Notes: generated by a model from the sequence alone, not told the origin. Shown: positions 35,769 to 46,479, counted from the first letter of the stretch. The stretch: 64,000 nt of DNA from Hyaloperonospora brassicae (GCA_947650285.1 CANTFL010000375.1:224919-288918), one strand, 5' to 3'. Translations and numbers: made by a program.

Positions 35769-36589
35769 AATCTAGACTAATGATGCGGCACGGTATTGCT
35801 ATACCTCCGCTCGTTCAAACAGCCTCCTAGCGCTTCGTTTGCGACACCGTGCACACGGCTGGATGTGTGGGGATGAGAAATGGGCTGCACGTTGCAAGAT
35901 GCTGAGACGCACGCGGTCAAATGGAGGATGTCAATCCAAAGTCGAGTAGTGACGGATACGGCTCGTGTACCGTCGACATCTAGCGACCCGCTCGTGCAAA
36001 CATGGCCACGTCCACGGATGACCGTTGCACAGATGCTGGCGACGGGACCGAGCGACGCTGATGGCAGTCGTCAGCGCGAGGGTCTGTGAAACGACGAGCG
36101 CTCGTCACATCGTCCATGCACGTTACATACTTAATGTGTTCTTTTGGACGCTCCTTCTTCAATATGCTCTGTGGACGCGCGACAAGGTCAAGTAAACAAG
36201 GAAGGCACATGCTGATCCGTGTACCATCACTGAGATAAATGCACTGCGTCGACGATAGAGCGACAGTGTTGCATGCACGAAGCCAGCGTGTGCGCACACA
36301 AGAAAAGGGCAAGCGTGGCATCGAGTGCAAATAGTATGTTTTTTGCCGCCTGGCGTACTAGAAGTGCCGTTGAGATAGTCAGTGAGACGAAGAACGAACG
36401 CTGCGTGGTAGAGGAGCGCCAATGAATCATTCGACAAGCGTGTGAAATGCCCGCCTGCCGTTTGCAGTAGCAACTCTGGGCACCGGCAGTGGGAGCGTTC
36501 TCGCAAGGGCACGAATGCACATCCCATCACTAGAAAAAAATCTCTACCGGCGCCAAGATTAAAAGGACGGAGGTCTTATCTGCGCTGCG

Positions 36590-36665
36590 CACACACACAG
36601 ACACACATACACACAGACACACACAGACACACACAGACACACAGACACACAGACACACACAGACA
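36590..36665. repeat. CACACAGA microsatellite, unit III
   Basis: About 75 bp, roughly 20 bp shorter than the unit II array. Confidence 0.9.
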
Positions 36666-36901
36666 CGAGGTCATGTAGAAGAAGACGCGTGGACGACTCG
36701 TGTGTGTGCGTGTGAAGATGGAGCGAAAAAAGTGCGAGGCGTCAACAAAGCTGCTGCATATGTGGTAGGGGTAGTCCGTCATCCGATAGTGTCTTTTGTA
36801 TGGCGTGGAATGACGAGAAAGCATCAGCCAGTAGCGTTGAGAGTTTCCACGCGAGCAGACGGCGAAGGCAGCGTACATACAACTTGACGGTCCGAGTTTG
36901 T

Positions 36902-36908
36902 TCATTTG
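36902..36908 (+). promoter_or_regulatory. Putative initiator (Inr-like TCATTTG), unit III
   Basis: TCATTTG 138 bases before the effector start, in the same context as in unit II. Confidence 0.35.
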
Positions 36909-37039
36909 TAGACACAATCGAAAATACACTCCACTGCGTGAACAGAGCGCTGCACCGTTTCGACCGAGCATCGTGGCACTTTGCACTCGATCGAGCGCTC
37001 TGCAGTCTGTCGATCGCAGAAACGGTCTGTAAGGCGTTC

Positions 37040-37636
37040 ATGACGCGAACTCGTTGCTTCCTGCTCGTGTTGAGCGTCTTGTTGACCAGCAGCTGCAGCG
37101 TCGTCTCGGCTACAAGAAGCTTGAAAGCCGTTCAGCATCCCCATGACGATGACGAGGCGACCCGTCGTGTCAAACTCGCCCATACGGACGATGATGAGCT
37201 ACAATCGGAGGGGGAAGGAAACTCGGCAACGCGCGACGAGGAAGAGAGAGGATTGAGATCTTTCGTTAAAGGGTCTCTGGCAAAGATTAGCGGGAAATCC
37301 ACCGACGAACAAGCTTACGCACGTGCGCCAGAGGGTGGAATTGACAGTGCGCAGTGGACCGGGCACAGCGACGGACTGGCCGGATGGGCGAAGCCAGCTA
37401 GAACGATCGGTATGGCATATCCGGCGTCTTCCAAAAAATGGTATGCATCTACTAAGCTCTTCGTAGCGGTAAATGTTGTTTTCATCGCTGTTCTTGTTGC
37501 CATGTTAGTGGTCAAACATTGCCAATTAAATTCCGTGCTCAAGCGCTTTTTATACACTTTTTGCAGTCTTAATTTTTTGTGTTATCGTCTAAGACTCTAC
37601 AGTTCGCAGGGCGCGTCCACAGTACGAAGCCGGTAG
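37040..37636 (+). CDS. RXLR/dEER-like effector, type B, with frameshifted C-terminal extension (unit III)
   Basis: 198 residues from the conserved MTRTRC start (the open frame reaches back to 36,800, but that part is leader DNA in the other copies). Signal peptide, RSLK and DEEER as in unit II. It has 15 extra codons in frame (QWTGHSDGLAGWAKP region) before the conserved RTIGMAYPASSKKW. After the hydrophobic helix an extra A (GTCAAACATT instead of GTCAACATT) shifts the frame, so the usual stop is lost and a basic, Cys-containing tail of about 40 residues is added. This would bury the membrane helix inside the chain and end the tail-anchor arrangement. It may be a decaying or a new form. Confidence 0.7.
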   Translation: MTRTRCFLLVLSVLLTSSCSVVSATRSLKAVQHPHDDDEATRRVKLAHTDDDELQSEGEGNSATRDEEERGLRSFVKGSLAKISGKSTDEQAYARAPEGGIDSAQWTGHSDGLAGWAKPARTIGMAYPASSKKWYASTKLFVAVNVVFIAVLVAMLVVKHCQLNSVLKRFLYTFCSLNFLCYRLRLYSSQGASTVRSR

Positions 37637-38374
37637 AACAGATCGTCTAGTTGGCTTACGAAGCCGCCGCATTCGGGTGTGGGTGACTTGCATAGATGAA
37701 GCAGCGACGAGGCACAATTAAACATTGAATGAAACATAGAGTGCGTTGCCATCGATTGCCCTTTGTACCAGTAGATCCGTGCAAGACGTCTGTAAGGTCC
37801 TGATTCAGGTTATAAGCGCCTGTTCAGGCAATTTTTGACGGCCAGAATTCGTGTAGCCTAAGTGTTTTCTTAGGTGTTGATACATCGGGGCACTCGTAGA
37901 GTTGACTCCGTGGACAGCTTTTGCTGACACGGTACTCTCATACCACTTTTGCCGACAATGGGCAATTGCCAAGCTTCAGACAAAAGAAAACGTTGGAGCG
38001 AGAGAACATACTTTTTCGCGAAAGGTGGTCTATCGCGATCTGCTCTACAGCTAAGGGTAACTGAATTCGTTTTAGGTTTAACAGCAACAAACAAGTTGTT
38101 GGCTTGGCACAAGGATCGTGTAAAAAGTGAATGAGCAGGCGTCTATGTATTGATAAATCATGGCGACGTACGCGACGTAGCCACCTGATTCGAAATCATG
38201 GTTGAACGAACCTAGTATCGTTGTTCGCTGGAATCCGCTGAAAACAATTTGCGGTAGTCTCCATGGACTTCTTGCATTACTGTAGTTTCCACTAAATACT
38301 ACCGAATAAGCGGGAGGCGTAAGGTAATATACGCTGCTACGATTACCGCACTCATATCAATCCGTGGGTGTCAC
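37637..38374 (+). other. Effector downstream flank, unit III
   Basis: Copy of 23,400-24,174; no supported gene. It ends at the same base relative to the Gypsy A LTR start as in unit II. Confidence 0.7.
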
Positions 38375-38385
38375 TGTAACGTAGT

Positions 38386-38824
38386 TGTAACGAGGTAGCC
38401 CGTTACATGAAATTGTCATTTAAACAATTTGACAAGAAAGAATATTACGTCGAATATTCTTTTAACAATATCACAGACATGGTGATATTGTTGGGATGAC
38501 CGAAGGATCTACTCTTTGGTTGATATCGTGATGATATCAACCCACCAATCGCTGCTCGACGCGCGCAATGGGTGGTGAGTAGACGTCATCATACATTCAG
38601 TTATTTTAGTACAATTAAGTCAGGACAACCGATATTCAAGAAGTTATAGGTCTTAGTCATATGAACACAGTTTTACTTTTACCAAGAGACTAGTCTGACC
38701 ACTAAGTCTCCTTTCGTTCCTCTGTGTTTCTTAAACACCTAGCAGGGCACTGTCGACCACTGTCGTCAGTGGAAGTATACTCCGTACTGTTGAACTAATA
38801 TGTAGTCAACAGTGCCCCGTTACA
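38386..38824 (+). repeat. 5' LTR of Gypsy A4 (diverged subfamily)
   Basis: 439 bp, TGTAACGAGG to CCCCGTTACA. Lacks the nested N element. Shared block GACGCGCGCAATGGGTGGTG at about 38,558-38,577 and the ACTGTCGTCAGT stem near the end. Confidence 0.85.
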
Positions 38825-38826
38825 CC

Positions 38827-38838
38827 TGGTAGCACTTT
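38827..38838 (+). other. Primer binding site, Gypsy A4
   Basis: TGGTAGCACTTT two bases after the LTR; fits priming by an initiator-Met-like tRNA. Confidence 0.6.
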
Positions 38839-38874
38839 GTTGTCCGTCCAAGGACCACAACCCCATCGCCCACC

Positions 38875-39996
38875 ATGAACATGTTGGAAAATGTAGTCGG
38901 CGACAGCTTTCACGGAACCCGTGAAAGCTACTTCCATTTGAGTGACATCGAATGGAGTGCGATCGAACGAATGAGTTTGACCGTTGGCGAGGAAGCCATT
39001 TGGGCCATGCCATCCTCAAGTGATGGGGACCAGCAACATGTTGTCATTAGCAAGTTCTTGCAACGAAAACTTGATGAGTCTCGAGCGCAGGTGACCTTGT
39101 TACAACAACAAGATCACCAGCGGACCGAAGCACTGAGACAACAACAATCTCAGTCCGCAGAGCCGACGCGTGAGCGTCGACGGGAGTCTCTAAAACTCGA
39201 GGGCTCCAAGTATCAGGGAGTCAAAGAAGACTCCATATTGAGGTGGTTCGTCGAGCTGGACAATGCCATCAATGCTCGTCGCATCGACGATGAGCGAATG
39301 CAAGTCTCATTCGCTCAGTCTAACCTGGCAGGAGAAGACAGAGCTTGGACCCTGAACCTCAAGTTGCACGACCCACATGTGTTTGGGTTGTTGAGTATCT
39401 TCAAGACCCTGCTCAGTGAGACGTTTCAGCCGCCCAGAGCAGAGTTCAGGACTCCTTCGGAGCTCCTGCAAATCAAGCAGGGTAAGCGTAAGGTTCACGC
39501 TTACGCTCAACATGTACGCTACCTTGCAAGCTGCATGGTGGTGAACCCTGTGAGTGAGTTTGTGTTGATCACAATCTTTATTCAAGGGCTTTCAGACGGT
39601 CCCGTTAGGGACGACCTGTTCCGCAACGAGCTAAAGACGCTCTCAGAGGCAATCTTCGCAGCGGGCCAAGAAGATTATAGCGTGAGACAGTCTTACGTTA
39701 CGTTGGCCCCGCATCGTCCACAGAGACGATTAGCAGTCGGAGTTCCAGAACCAATGGACCTCTGTAATGTCGAGGGCAAGAAACCTCGCCCTATGAACGA
39801 CAAGCGAATGGTGAGATGCCATCGGTGTCATAAACTGAGACACTACGCATATGAATGCAGTATCCCCCGCTCAGCACCGCGAGCTGCTGAGCGCAGTGTT
39901 CACTCTCCAGCAAGAAGAACTGGAGGGCGAGGGTCCGTTGCTGTTGCGAAGTCGCAACAGACGGGTGTACCATCAAAAAACGGTCGTGATCAGTAG
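38875..39996 (+). CDS. gag: Gag polyprotein of Gypsy A4 (intact)
   Basis: 373 residues, the only unbroken Gag here. ATG in a good context (CACCATGA), 50 bases after the LTR. A Gln-rich coiled stretch near residues 75-100 (LLQQQDHQRTEALRQQQ). Capsid-type region about 110-270 (RWFVELDNAINARR, ETFQPPRAEFRTPSELLQIK, EFVLITIFIQG). A zinc knuckle CHRCHKLRHYAYEC (CX2CX4HX4C) near residue 310, followed by an Arg-rich tail. Gag forms the particle and binds the element RNA. The stop at 39,994-39,996 is followed by pol in another frame after several breaks. Confidence 0.9.
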   Translation: MNMLENVVGDSFHGTRESYFHLSDIEWSAIERMSLTVGEEAIWAMPSSSDGDQQHVVISKFLQRKLDESRAQVTLLQQQDHQRTEALRQQQSQSAEPTRERRRESLKLEGSKYQGVKEDSILRWFVELDNAINARRIDDERMQVSFAQSNLAGEDRAWTLNLKLHDPHVFGLLSIFKTLLSETFQPPRAEFRTPSELLQIKQGKRKVHAYAQHVRYLASCMVVNPVSEFVLITIFIQGLSDGPVRDDLFRNELKTLSEAIFAAGQEDYSVRQSYVTLAPHRPQRRLAVGVPEPMDLCNVEGKKPRPMNDKRMVRCHRCHKLRHYAYECSIPRSAPRAAERSVHSPARRTGGRGSVAVAKSQQTGVPSKNGRDQ

Positions 39997-40089
39997 AGGC
40001 GGAGCGCCCTACTGATCCAGCAACATCAAGAGAATTTGCAAATCTTCTGAAGAAGGTTGCTCCCGACACACAATTGCTGTGTGTCTCTG

Positions 40090-43000
40090 CACCTAGTGAT
40101 GAGGTGTCGCTCATCACCTTGAAGTTAGAAGTGACAAAGACGTATCACTTCGCGCCCTAGTTGACTGTGGGGCGTCGAACATCTTTGTTCGTCGCCAGTC
40201 GCTAGAGGCAGGAAGTTTCAACTTCGTGGAGCGGGAGGTCCCTCCAACGAAAATGACGGTGCGCCTTGCGACAGGCGCATCGATCACTGTGAAGAAACGT
40301 GAAGTAGGAATCTACTACACGTTTAGAGGAGAACCGTACGATGATGATTTTATCGTGCTCGACCTAGATGACAAGTTCGACGTCATCTTAAAATTGCCTT
40401 GGCTCGGGAAATTCGAGCCAAGGGTGAGTCGGCAGTTTCGATCGGTTGCTATACCTGCCACTTGTTCCCCAGATAACCACCCGAAGAATATCTTGGACCG
40501 CCCACACTCACATGGGTGTACTACCAGCGAGTGCGATGGCCTCACTTGTGGTACGGTCGTTAGCACGACTGCACAAGACCACAATGTAGATCATCACTAC
40601 ATTATGGAGAAAGCTCTCCCAGATCCTGTGGAAGTGATTTACCAGGAGGTAACTGAGACGTTGAACGTCTTGGTTAATGACGGATCAAGCGTAGGCGCTT
40701 ACACGCTTGATCTGGTTGCGCCTACGAAGTTAACTTCGGAGATAGCTCAACTTCCGACGCTAGAACCGAAACGGTTCTTGAGCGATCTGCGTAGTGGCAA
40801 AGTCAAGCAGATCTGCATACTCGTCACAGAGGATGAGTATGTAGCCGATAATCGGTCGGCCACAGTATTTGCTGAGAACGAACGTATTATCAGCAGCTCA
40901 TCGATGGACGAAAGTGTCCTCGATGAGAAGACTCGGATTGAGCGATACACGTCCCAATCCTGGGAGTCACTTCAGGCAAATCCTTTGTACAAGGATTTGA
41001 TCGAATTCCGGGATGTGTTCCCTGAATCCGTACCGTGCGAGTTGCCTAAGGACAAAGGCACTCGACACGAGATCGAGCTCAAACCGGGCTCGAAGTATTG
41101 TGTCATGAAGCAGTGGCCACTGCCTCGTGAACAGGTACTAGCGATCGACAAGTTCTTTGCCGATCGCTTAGCAGCGGGCCATGTGTGGGAATCAACATCC
41201 CCTCACAGATCTCCGACCTTCTGTGTGCGAAAGGCCACAGGAGGATGGCGGATAGTGCACGCATTTGACAAATTGAATGCTGCAACGGTACCGGCTCAGA
41301 CGCCGATACCGAGAAAGGACGTCATCATAGATGGTATGTCAAAGAGTACCGTCTTTTCGTCCATGGATCCGATGGACGGATTCTATCAGATCCTCATGCG
41401 TGAACGGGATGTCCCGTACACGGCAGTGAGTACCCCCAGCGTTATGCTGTGGGAGTGGCTAGTTATGCCACAGGGGCTGAGCAATTCCCCTGCAACATTA
41501 AACAGATGTATCACATATTTGTTGAGACCGGTGCGAGACTTCGCACCGAGTTACTTCGACGATGTGTTCTGTTATAGCCCGGCTATGGACGGAAAGACGT
41601 ACGTTGACGTTCATAGAACTCACGTTCGTCAAGTCCTTCAACTTAGGCGCAAGCGTAAGTTGTACGCCAACCTCAAGAAGTGTATATTCGCGGCTGGCGA
41701 AATACCACTTCTTGGGTGCATCGTCGGCAAACACGGCGTCCGCCCTGATCCCGAAAAGATCAAGTAGATCACCGACTGGCCAGTGCCAGTCGATGTCAAG
41801 GGACTTCGTACGTTCCTTGGGCTAGCGGCGTACTTGCACAAGTACTCGCGCAACTACGCCGAGATGACTGTTTATCTTTCTTGCTTGCTCAAGAAAATTT
41901 GAAGTGGTCATGGAACGCTGAGTGCCAGCGTTCCTTTGAGGGTATCAAGCAAAGCTTGCTGAAGTCGCCGACCTTGGCGATTGCAGATCAGGACAGACCA
42001 TTTCATGTGGTCTGTGACGCCAGCGATTTTGCTATCGGCTGTGCGTTGATGCAGTATGACACAGACGGCGCAGAGCGCGTTGTCTGCTATCAATCGCTTC
42101 AGCTGCTACAAGCTGAACGCAATTACCCAGTGCATGACAAGAAACTCCTTGCCATGAAGTATGCACTGGCTAAGTTCCGGGTCTATCTCTTGGGAGATAG
42201 ACCGTTTGTTGTCTATACGGACCATGCGTCATTACGCACGGCCGTAAACAGTCTACACTTCTCGCACAGGATGGCGAGGTGGCTGTCCTTCTTCGCGGAG
42301 CATAACTTCTCCGTGGAGTACAAGCCAGGAAGACTTAATGTCGTCGCTGATGGATATCACGTCGGCCCGACTTCGAGCCAACGACCCATGTCAACAGTGA
42401 GGCCTTGCCCACTGTTGCGACACTGTACTATCAGTGTGCCGTCGTCGACTTTACTAAACGACGTGTGGGAGGCATACGCAGGAGTCACGAATCTCTTCCA
42501 TTTGATGGGTCATCTTGCAAACCCATCCCGGAAATCCTTGTCGAATTTGCCGGCCCTGTTCCGATCCTCTTTGGATCGGTACACAACTCGCAATGTCCTG
42601 CTGTACTATACAGCAGTTCCCGACGACACGCCTCGTGTCGTCGTTCCCGATCATGATGACTTGCGATTACGCATCATGTTCGAATGTCACGATGCGCCGT
42701 CTGGCGGGTATCGTGGCCGAAAAAAGACTTACCTCACGGTCAGTCGTGACTTTTACTTGCCCCGCCAGTATCAGTTTGTCCGCAAGTACATTCGTTCTTG
42801 CGAGGTCTGTCAACAAGTGAAGCTTATTCCTTCATCCCGTGTACCGTTACAACCTCGTCGGTAATCGGCAGAGTGTTGGGAGTCCGTGTCCATGGACTTT
42901 GTCTTCGTTTTTTCCGAAGACACTAACAAAAATAATGGTATTCTCCTGATTATATATCGCTTCAGCAAGACGGTACATCTTGCTGCAGTCCCAGAATTGA

Positions 43001-44596
43001 TCAACGCCCACGGCTGTGCGCGTTTCTTCATCGACACTGTGTTTCGACTCCACGGTTTACCCCGTAAACTCGTATCCGACCGTGATCCTCGGTTCACGGC
43101 AGCGTTTTGGCAATCCGTGTTTAGCACATTGGGAACACGGTTGAAGATGTCAACCTCTGACCATCCTAAAACAGATGGTCAGACAGAACGTGCGAAACGT
43201 GTCCTTGAAGATCTTCTTCGTGGATACGTCCACTCCTTTTCACAATGGAGTGAGTTCTTACCGATGGTTGAGTTTGCCATCACAACTCCGTGCATGCGTC
43301 CACAACGCATACACCGTTCTACGTGAGTAGCTTATTCCACCCACGTATTCCCGCCCCAGTACAGATTGACGCTGAGTCAAGGGGGGGAGGGGCTCGATCG
43401 AGCAAAAACCGGTTTGGATCTTGGTCATCACGTATCACCGCACACGACGATACGTTTGATGCCGATTTCGACAATGTCAACATCGACGAAGTCGATCTTG
43501 GCAGTAGCAATGAAGCTGCTGATTTACCAGACAGTGAAAACAATTCTTACAGGTTCAGTATCGTCAATAACCAACCCAGCGAGGGAGTCAACACCCTCTC
43601 TGATGAAGAGAAGAACCTACTAGCAGTGCGAACGAAGCGCACTCCAGGCACAACAACGAGCCAACAGAGAACTTTCTGTTGAATTAAGAGGCGGCAGTCC
43701 GTTTTGCTCAGAACTTCATCGCAAACGCGGTGTACCACCAGAAACGGAACGCAGACAAGAAATGGAAGAGCAAATGTTCTTACATTTCAGCTTAATGACT
43801 TAGTATTACTGTCTACGGTAAGACTATCCAAACATACAAACAAAAATGTCGGCAGTAGTTTACTAGTGTCGGCAGTAGTTTACGACTGCCAAAATGCAAT
43901 GGTCCCTTTCGTGTATTACACCACCAATGCGATTCATACACGGTCGAGTCTACCTCGTAGGATGCGTATAAATCCTACTTTATATGTTGGGAGTCGCCAC
44001 CCGTACCATCCGTACGAGGTCCTATTTCAAGAACGGAGATGTCGTGCACGCTTAAAACATCCTCAACCGATTCTTGTGATCACGACCTGAACTTTCATGT
44101 TGGTCGTTCAGTAACGTAGCCTAACGATGAGCAGCCGATATATCGTCGCGCAAGACGCGACGCTCGCGTTCTCTCTCAAGCTGAGAGAACGCGACATCCG
44201 ATCGGCCTTTCTCCCGATCGGTACGGAGACGTCGCACGGTCATTATCAAGTCATGGTGACGACTGTACTCGTGCTTCAAATCCTCACTCAACTCGGTTAG
44301 GACTCGTTCGCAGCGACCTCAAATCTTCTGTAGACCCGGAGGCTGAGCCGGACCTTGTGTTTCAACCTCCACCAGAACCGCTGGTGGTTTCTCACGGTGG
44401 TCGAAGCTTTCACGTGGAGAGTATATTAAGTCACCGCATGAAGAACGGTGAGCAATCAAGGTACCTTTTCCGCTGGCGGGGATATCCACCTTCGTATGAC
44501 AGCTGGGATCCTCGGTCCCATCTGATGGCTGATGTTGAAAGTCTCTCCCACCAGTACGACGTGACTCATTTGATTGGTCCGAGGGACCATCGCTGA
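40090..44596 (+). pseudogene. pol: Gypsy A4 pol (protease-RT-RNase H-integrase-chromodomain), broken by stops
   Basis: Protease motif LVDCGAS (Asp 40,163), reached only through a frame change near 40,137-40,145. Open frame 40,226-41,767: rest of protease (LATGASITV, FIVLDLDDKFDVIL) and RT with FCVRKATGGWRIVHAFDKLN, MPQGLSN and active site YFDD (41,552-41,563), then TAG after EKIK. 41,881-42,864: RNase H (CDASDFAIG, YTDHASLR) and the integrase zinc finger (ECHDAPSGGYRG, CEVCQ; second His is Tyr). 42,886-43,326: integrase core with Asp 42,895, Asp 43,078 and Glu 43,186, an exact DX35E spacing. 43,704-44,090: GPY/F remnant (NPTLYVG). 44,120-44,596: open linker and chromodomain (RYLFRWRGYPPSYDSWDP). 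Confidence 0.9.
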
Positions 44597-45756
44597 ACAC
44601 GCGTTTTTGGCGCTTGTAGACGGATTACAAGTTTGCAATCGCGTCCCGCAGCTCAGCCGAGATGTGTGACCTTCCCCAGGGCGACCTTAGGAAAAGACTT
44701 ATCTTTGAGCGCGCTGGACTGGGGTTGCAGAAGGTTATCAAGGGTTCGACTGTTCGCCCAATAAAGTGATATATGAGTTGGGTTTATACCGTCGTGAGAC
44801 GTTTTTGCTCCTATCTTCTATAAATGTTTTACAAACGAATGAAGTTAACTCTACCTGCGAGTTGTATGCACAACCCGCACAACGGTCACCCCATGTGGGG
44901 CAAGGACTGCCTGCCTCACGCGACAAACAATGCAACCGGGACATTGCACCGGTTTCGGTTCGCTTTCCAAACTTACCGCCTGCTGGATCGATCTTTTGAA
45001 TCCACGTTTTACGTCTAATCCGTACGACGTTTTTAGGAACGCGTATCACGCCTCTAAAAGCGAGGTCCTATCACGCTTTTGATTGCTATTGTACTATCGA
45101 TGTCGAAGAAATGCCTCGAGGTGAGTGTTTTCCTCAGCGCAAGCATTCTTCGCACTAAAGGAGAAGCCATGAAGCTCGCTCACATCTAATAGTAAGATTC
45201 CATAATGCTGGCTTGAAGTGTGAGACAGGCTATTGATGAGACGTTTGGTGAAGTCCCACGGCTTGAGCTCACCACGTTTCAACGTGGTACCAACGTCCGT
45301 ACCGCGGTTCTCAGACCGACGACGGCTCGCGCCAAGATCGCCACGATCATGCAAAGACGCACGAGTTGACCGTGGTCATGAGTAATCGTACCCACCACCG
45401 TACTCATCATTACTTCTGATCAGAATTTGTTTAAAGTCACGATTCCGTTCGTTGGTATGGCGTTTGATGACAAAGGGCACCGCGGGCAACCTGGATGCCT
45501 CTGAATCCTTTCCCGAGTCAGACACGTCGGACCCGCTTTAGTAGATAGCCTATAGCTTGCTGAAATCGTAATCACGTGGTTCAATACCATGTGCGCCTGC
45601 GGCATCAGGTGCCTCGAGCAAAAAAGAAGCACCAGACGTCGATTCTTCAGCCGCGGGGGCTTGTGTAGCAACGTACTGTGCTCTTTTTGAGACATCATGC
45701 ATCGAAATGTTGACTATGACAGGCAAGGCCAGGTATGAATGGATCTGACCAAGCAA
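44110..45756 (-). pseudogene. Antisense ORF of Gypsy A4
   Basis: Minus-strand pieces: 45,550-45,756 (acidic start, ends DYDFSKL), 45,094-45,354 (Arg-rich, then KPWDFTKRLINSLSHTSSQH), 44,738-45,049 (103 codons, RKTWIQKIDPAGGKFGKRTE then Cys-rich CPTWGDRCAGC), 44,319-44,600 and a charged tail to about 44,120. Same order as in A1 and A2. The 44,120-44,596 part lies opposite an open chromodomain frame. Confidence 0.5.
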
Positions 45757-45826
45757 GTGCTTCCTGTCCCAATGGCGTTTAACGAGTGGTCATTACATTT
45801 TGATATCCACAAAGTAAGTATCCGAT

Positions 45827-45835
45827 AAGGGGGGG
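45827..45835 (+). other. Polypurine tract, Gypsy A4
   Basis: AAGGGGGGG three bases before the 3' LTR; primes plus-strand DNA in this class. The same G-rich run precedes the A1 and A2 3' LTRs. Confidence 0.6.
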
Positions 45836-45838
45836 TGA

Positions 45839-46272
45839 TGTAACGGGGTAGCAAACATCATGACAATATCATTGTTCGAAATGGCAATAAAGAGTTTTAT
45901 GTTGAATATTTATTTAACAATATCACTTAGTATTGATGTATTTTTGACGACCCGGAGGTCTACTCATTGGGTGATGATGTGATTATATCGACCCACCAAT
46001 CGCTGCCAGACGCGCGCAATGGGTGGTGAGTAGACGTCATCACACGTTTAGTTATATAATAGAATTAAGTCAGGTCAAAACAGAGAACAAGAGTCATGGT
46101 ACTGAGTTGTCTTAATCAACAGTATTCTTTTCCTACAACTAGAGTCTCACCTTAGTCGTTTTCCTTCCTCTGTAGAGTGTCTATACCTAGTACGGCACTG
46201 AACTTCACTGTTGTCAGTGAAAGTTGACTCCGTACTGGCAGGCCACTACGAAGTAAAAAGTGCTTCGTTACG
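45839..46272 (+). repeat. 3' LTR of Gypsy A4
   Basis: 434 bp, TGTAACGGGG to TTCGTTACG, near-identical to 33,155-33,588. Followed by GTAG, which also precedes the 5' LTR within GTAGT, a weak hint of a target duplication. Confidence 0.85.
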
Positions 46273-46479
46273 GTAGATGCTGTTAAGAAGGTTAGTTGTG
46301 CAAAAGCGTAAAAAGCATATATCAAAGGCATTTGTTGGAGTCTGTTTGCCCGTTTTTTATTAATTAAGGCCTCTCATTGATAATTTAGCACTCCCGACAC
46401 GTTTTACGCATAACAGAACATTAATAAAACCCGTATCGTATGCTGGGTAATTGTTTATAGGCAAGTTATCTTTTGGAAT
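46273..46479. other. AT-rich stretch without features
   Basis: About 200 bases between the A4 LTR and the effector pseudogene; not seen elsewhere in the window. Confidence 0.4.

Larger units (their letters stand above)
23838..37000 (-). repeat. Right arm of the giant inverted repeat
   Basis: Reverse complement of 600-13,627, with Gypsy A2, the 1.2-kb segment and the R block in mirrored order. Identity is high except for the RT-integrase tract (28,500-30,690). Confidence 0.85.
34790..37000 (+). repeat. R block, unit III
   Basis: Direct copy of 20,590-22,860; right-hand partner of 600-2,650. Contains the 17-bp array (35,716-35,768, about three units) and a CACACAGA microsatellite (36,590-36,665). 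Only the last unit of the 13-bp array remains at its left edge. Confidence 0.8.
38386..46272 (+). mobile_element. Gypsy family A chromovirus, copy A4 (most complete)
   Basis: 5' LTR 38,386-38,824, primer site, intact gag, pol pieces, chromodomain, antisense frame, purine tract and 3' LTR 45,839-46,272. The two LTRs differ far more from each other than the 3' LTR differs from that of A2. From about 40,970 on, the element is nearly identical to A2; before that it is a clearly diverged subfamily. The 11 bases before it (38,375-38,385, TGTAACGTAGT) repeat the start of the A2 LTR. Confidence 0.9.

Noticed and set aside
36800..37039. Upstream extension of the unit III effector frame
   Set aside because: The added 80 codons are leader DNA; the signal peptide must be at the N terminus, and the MTRTRC Met is conserved in all copies.
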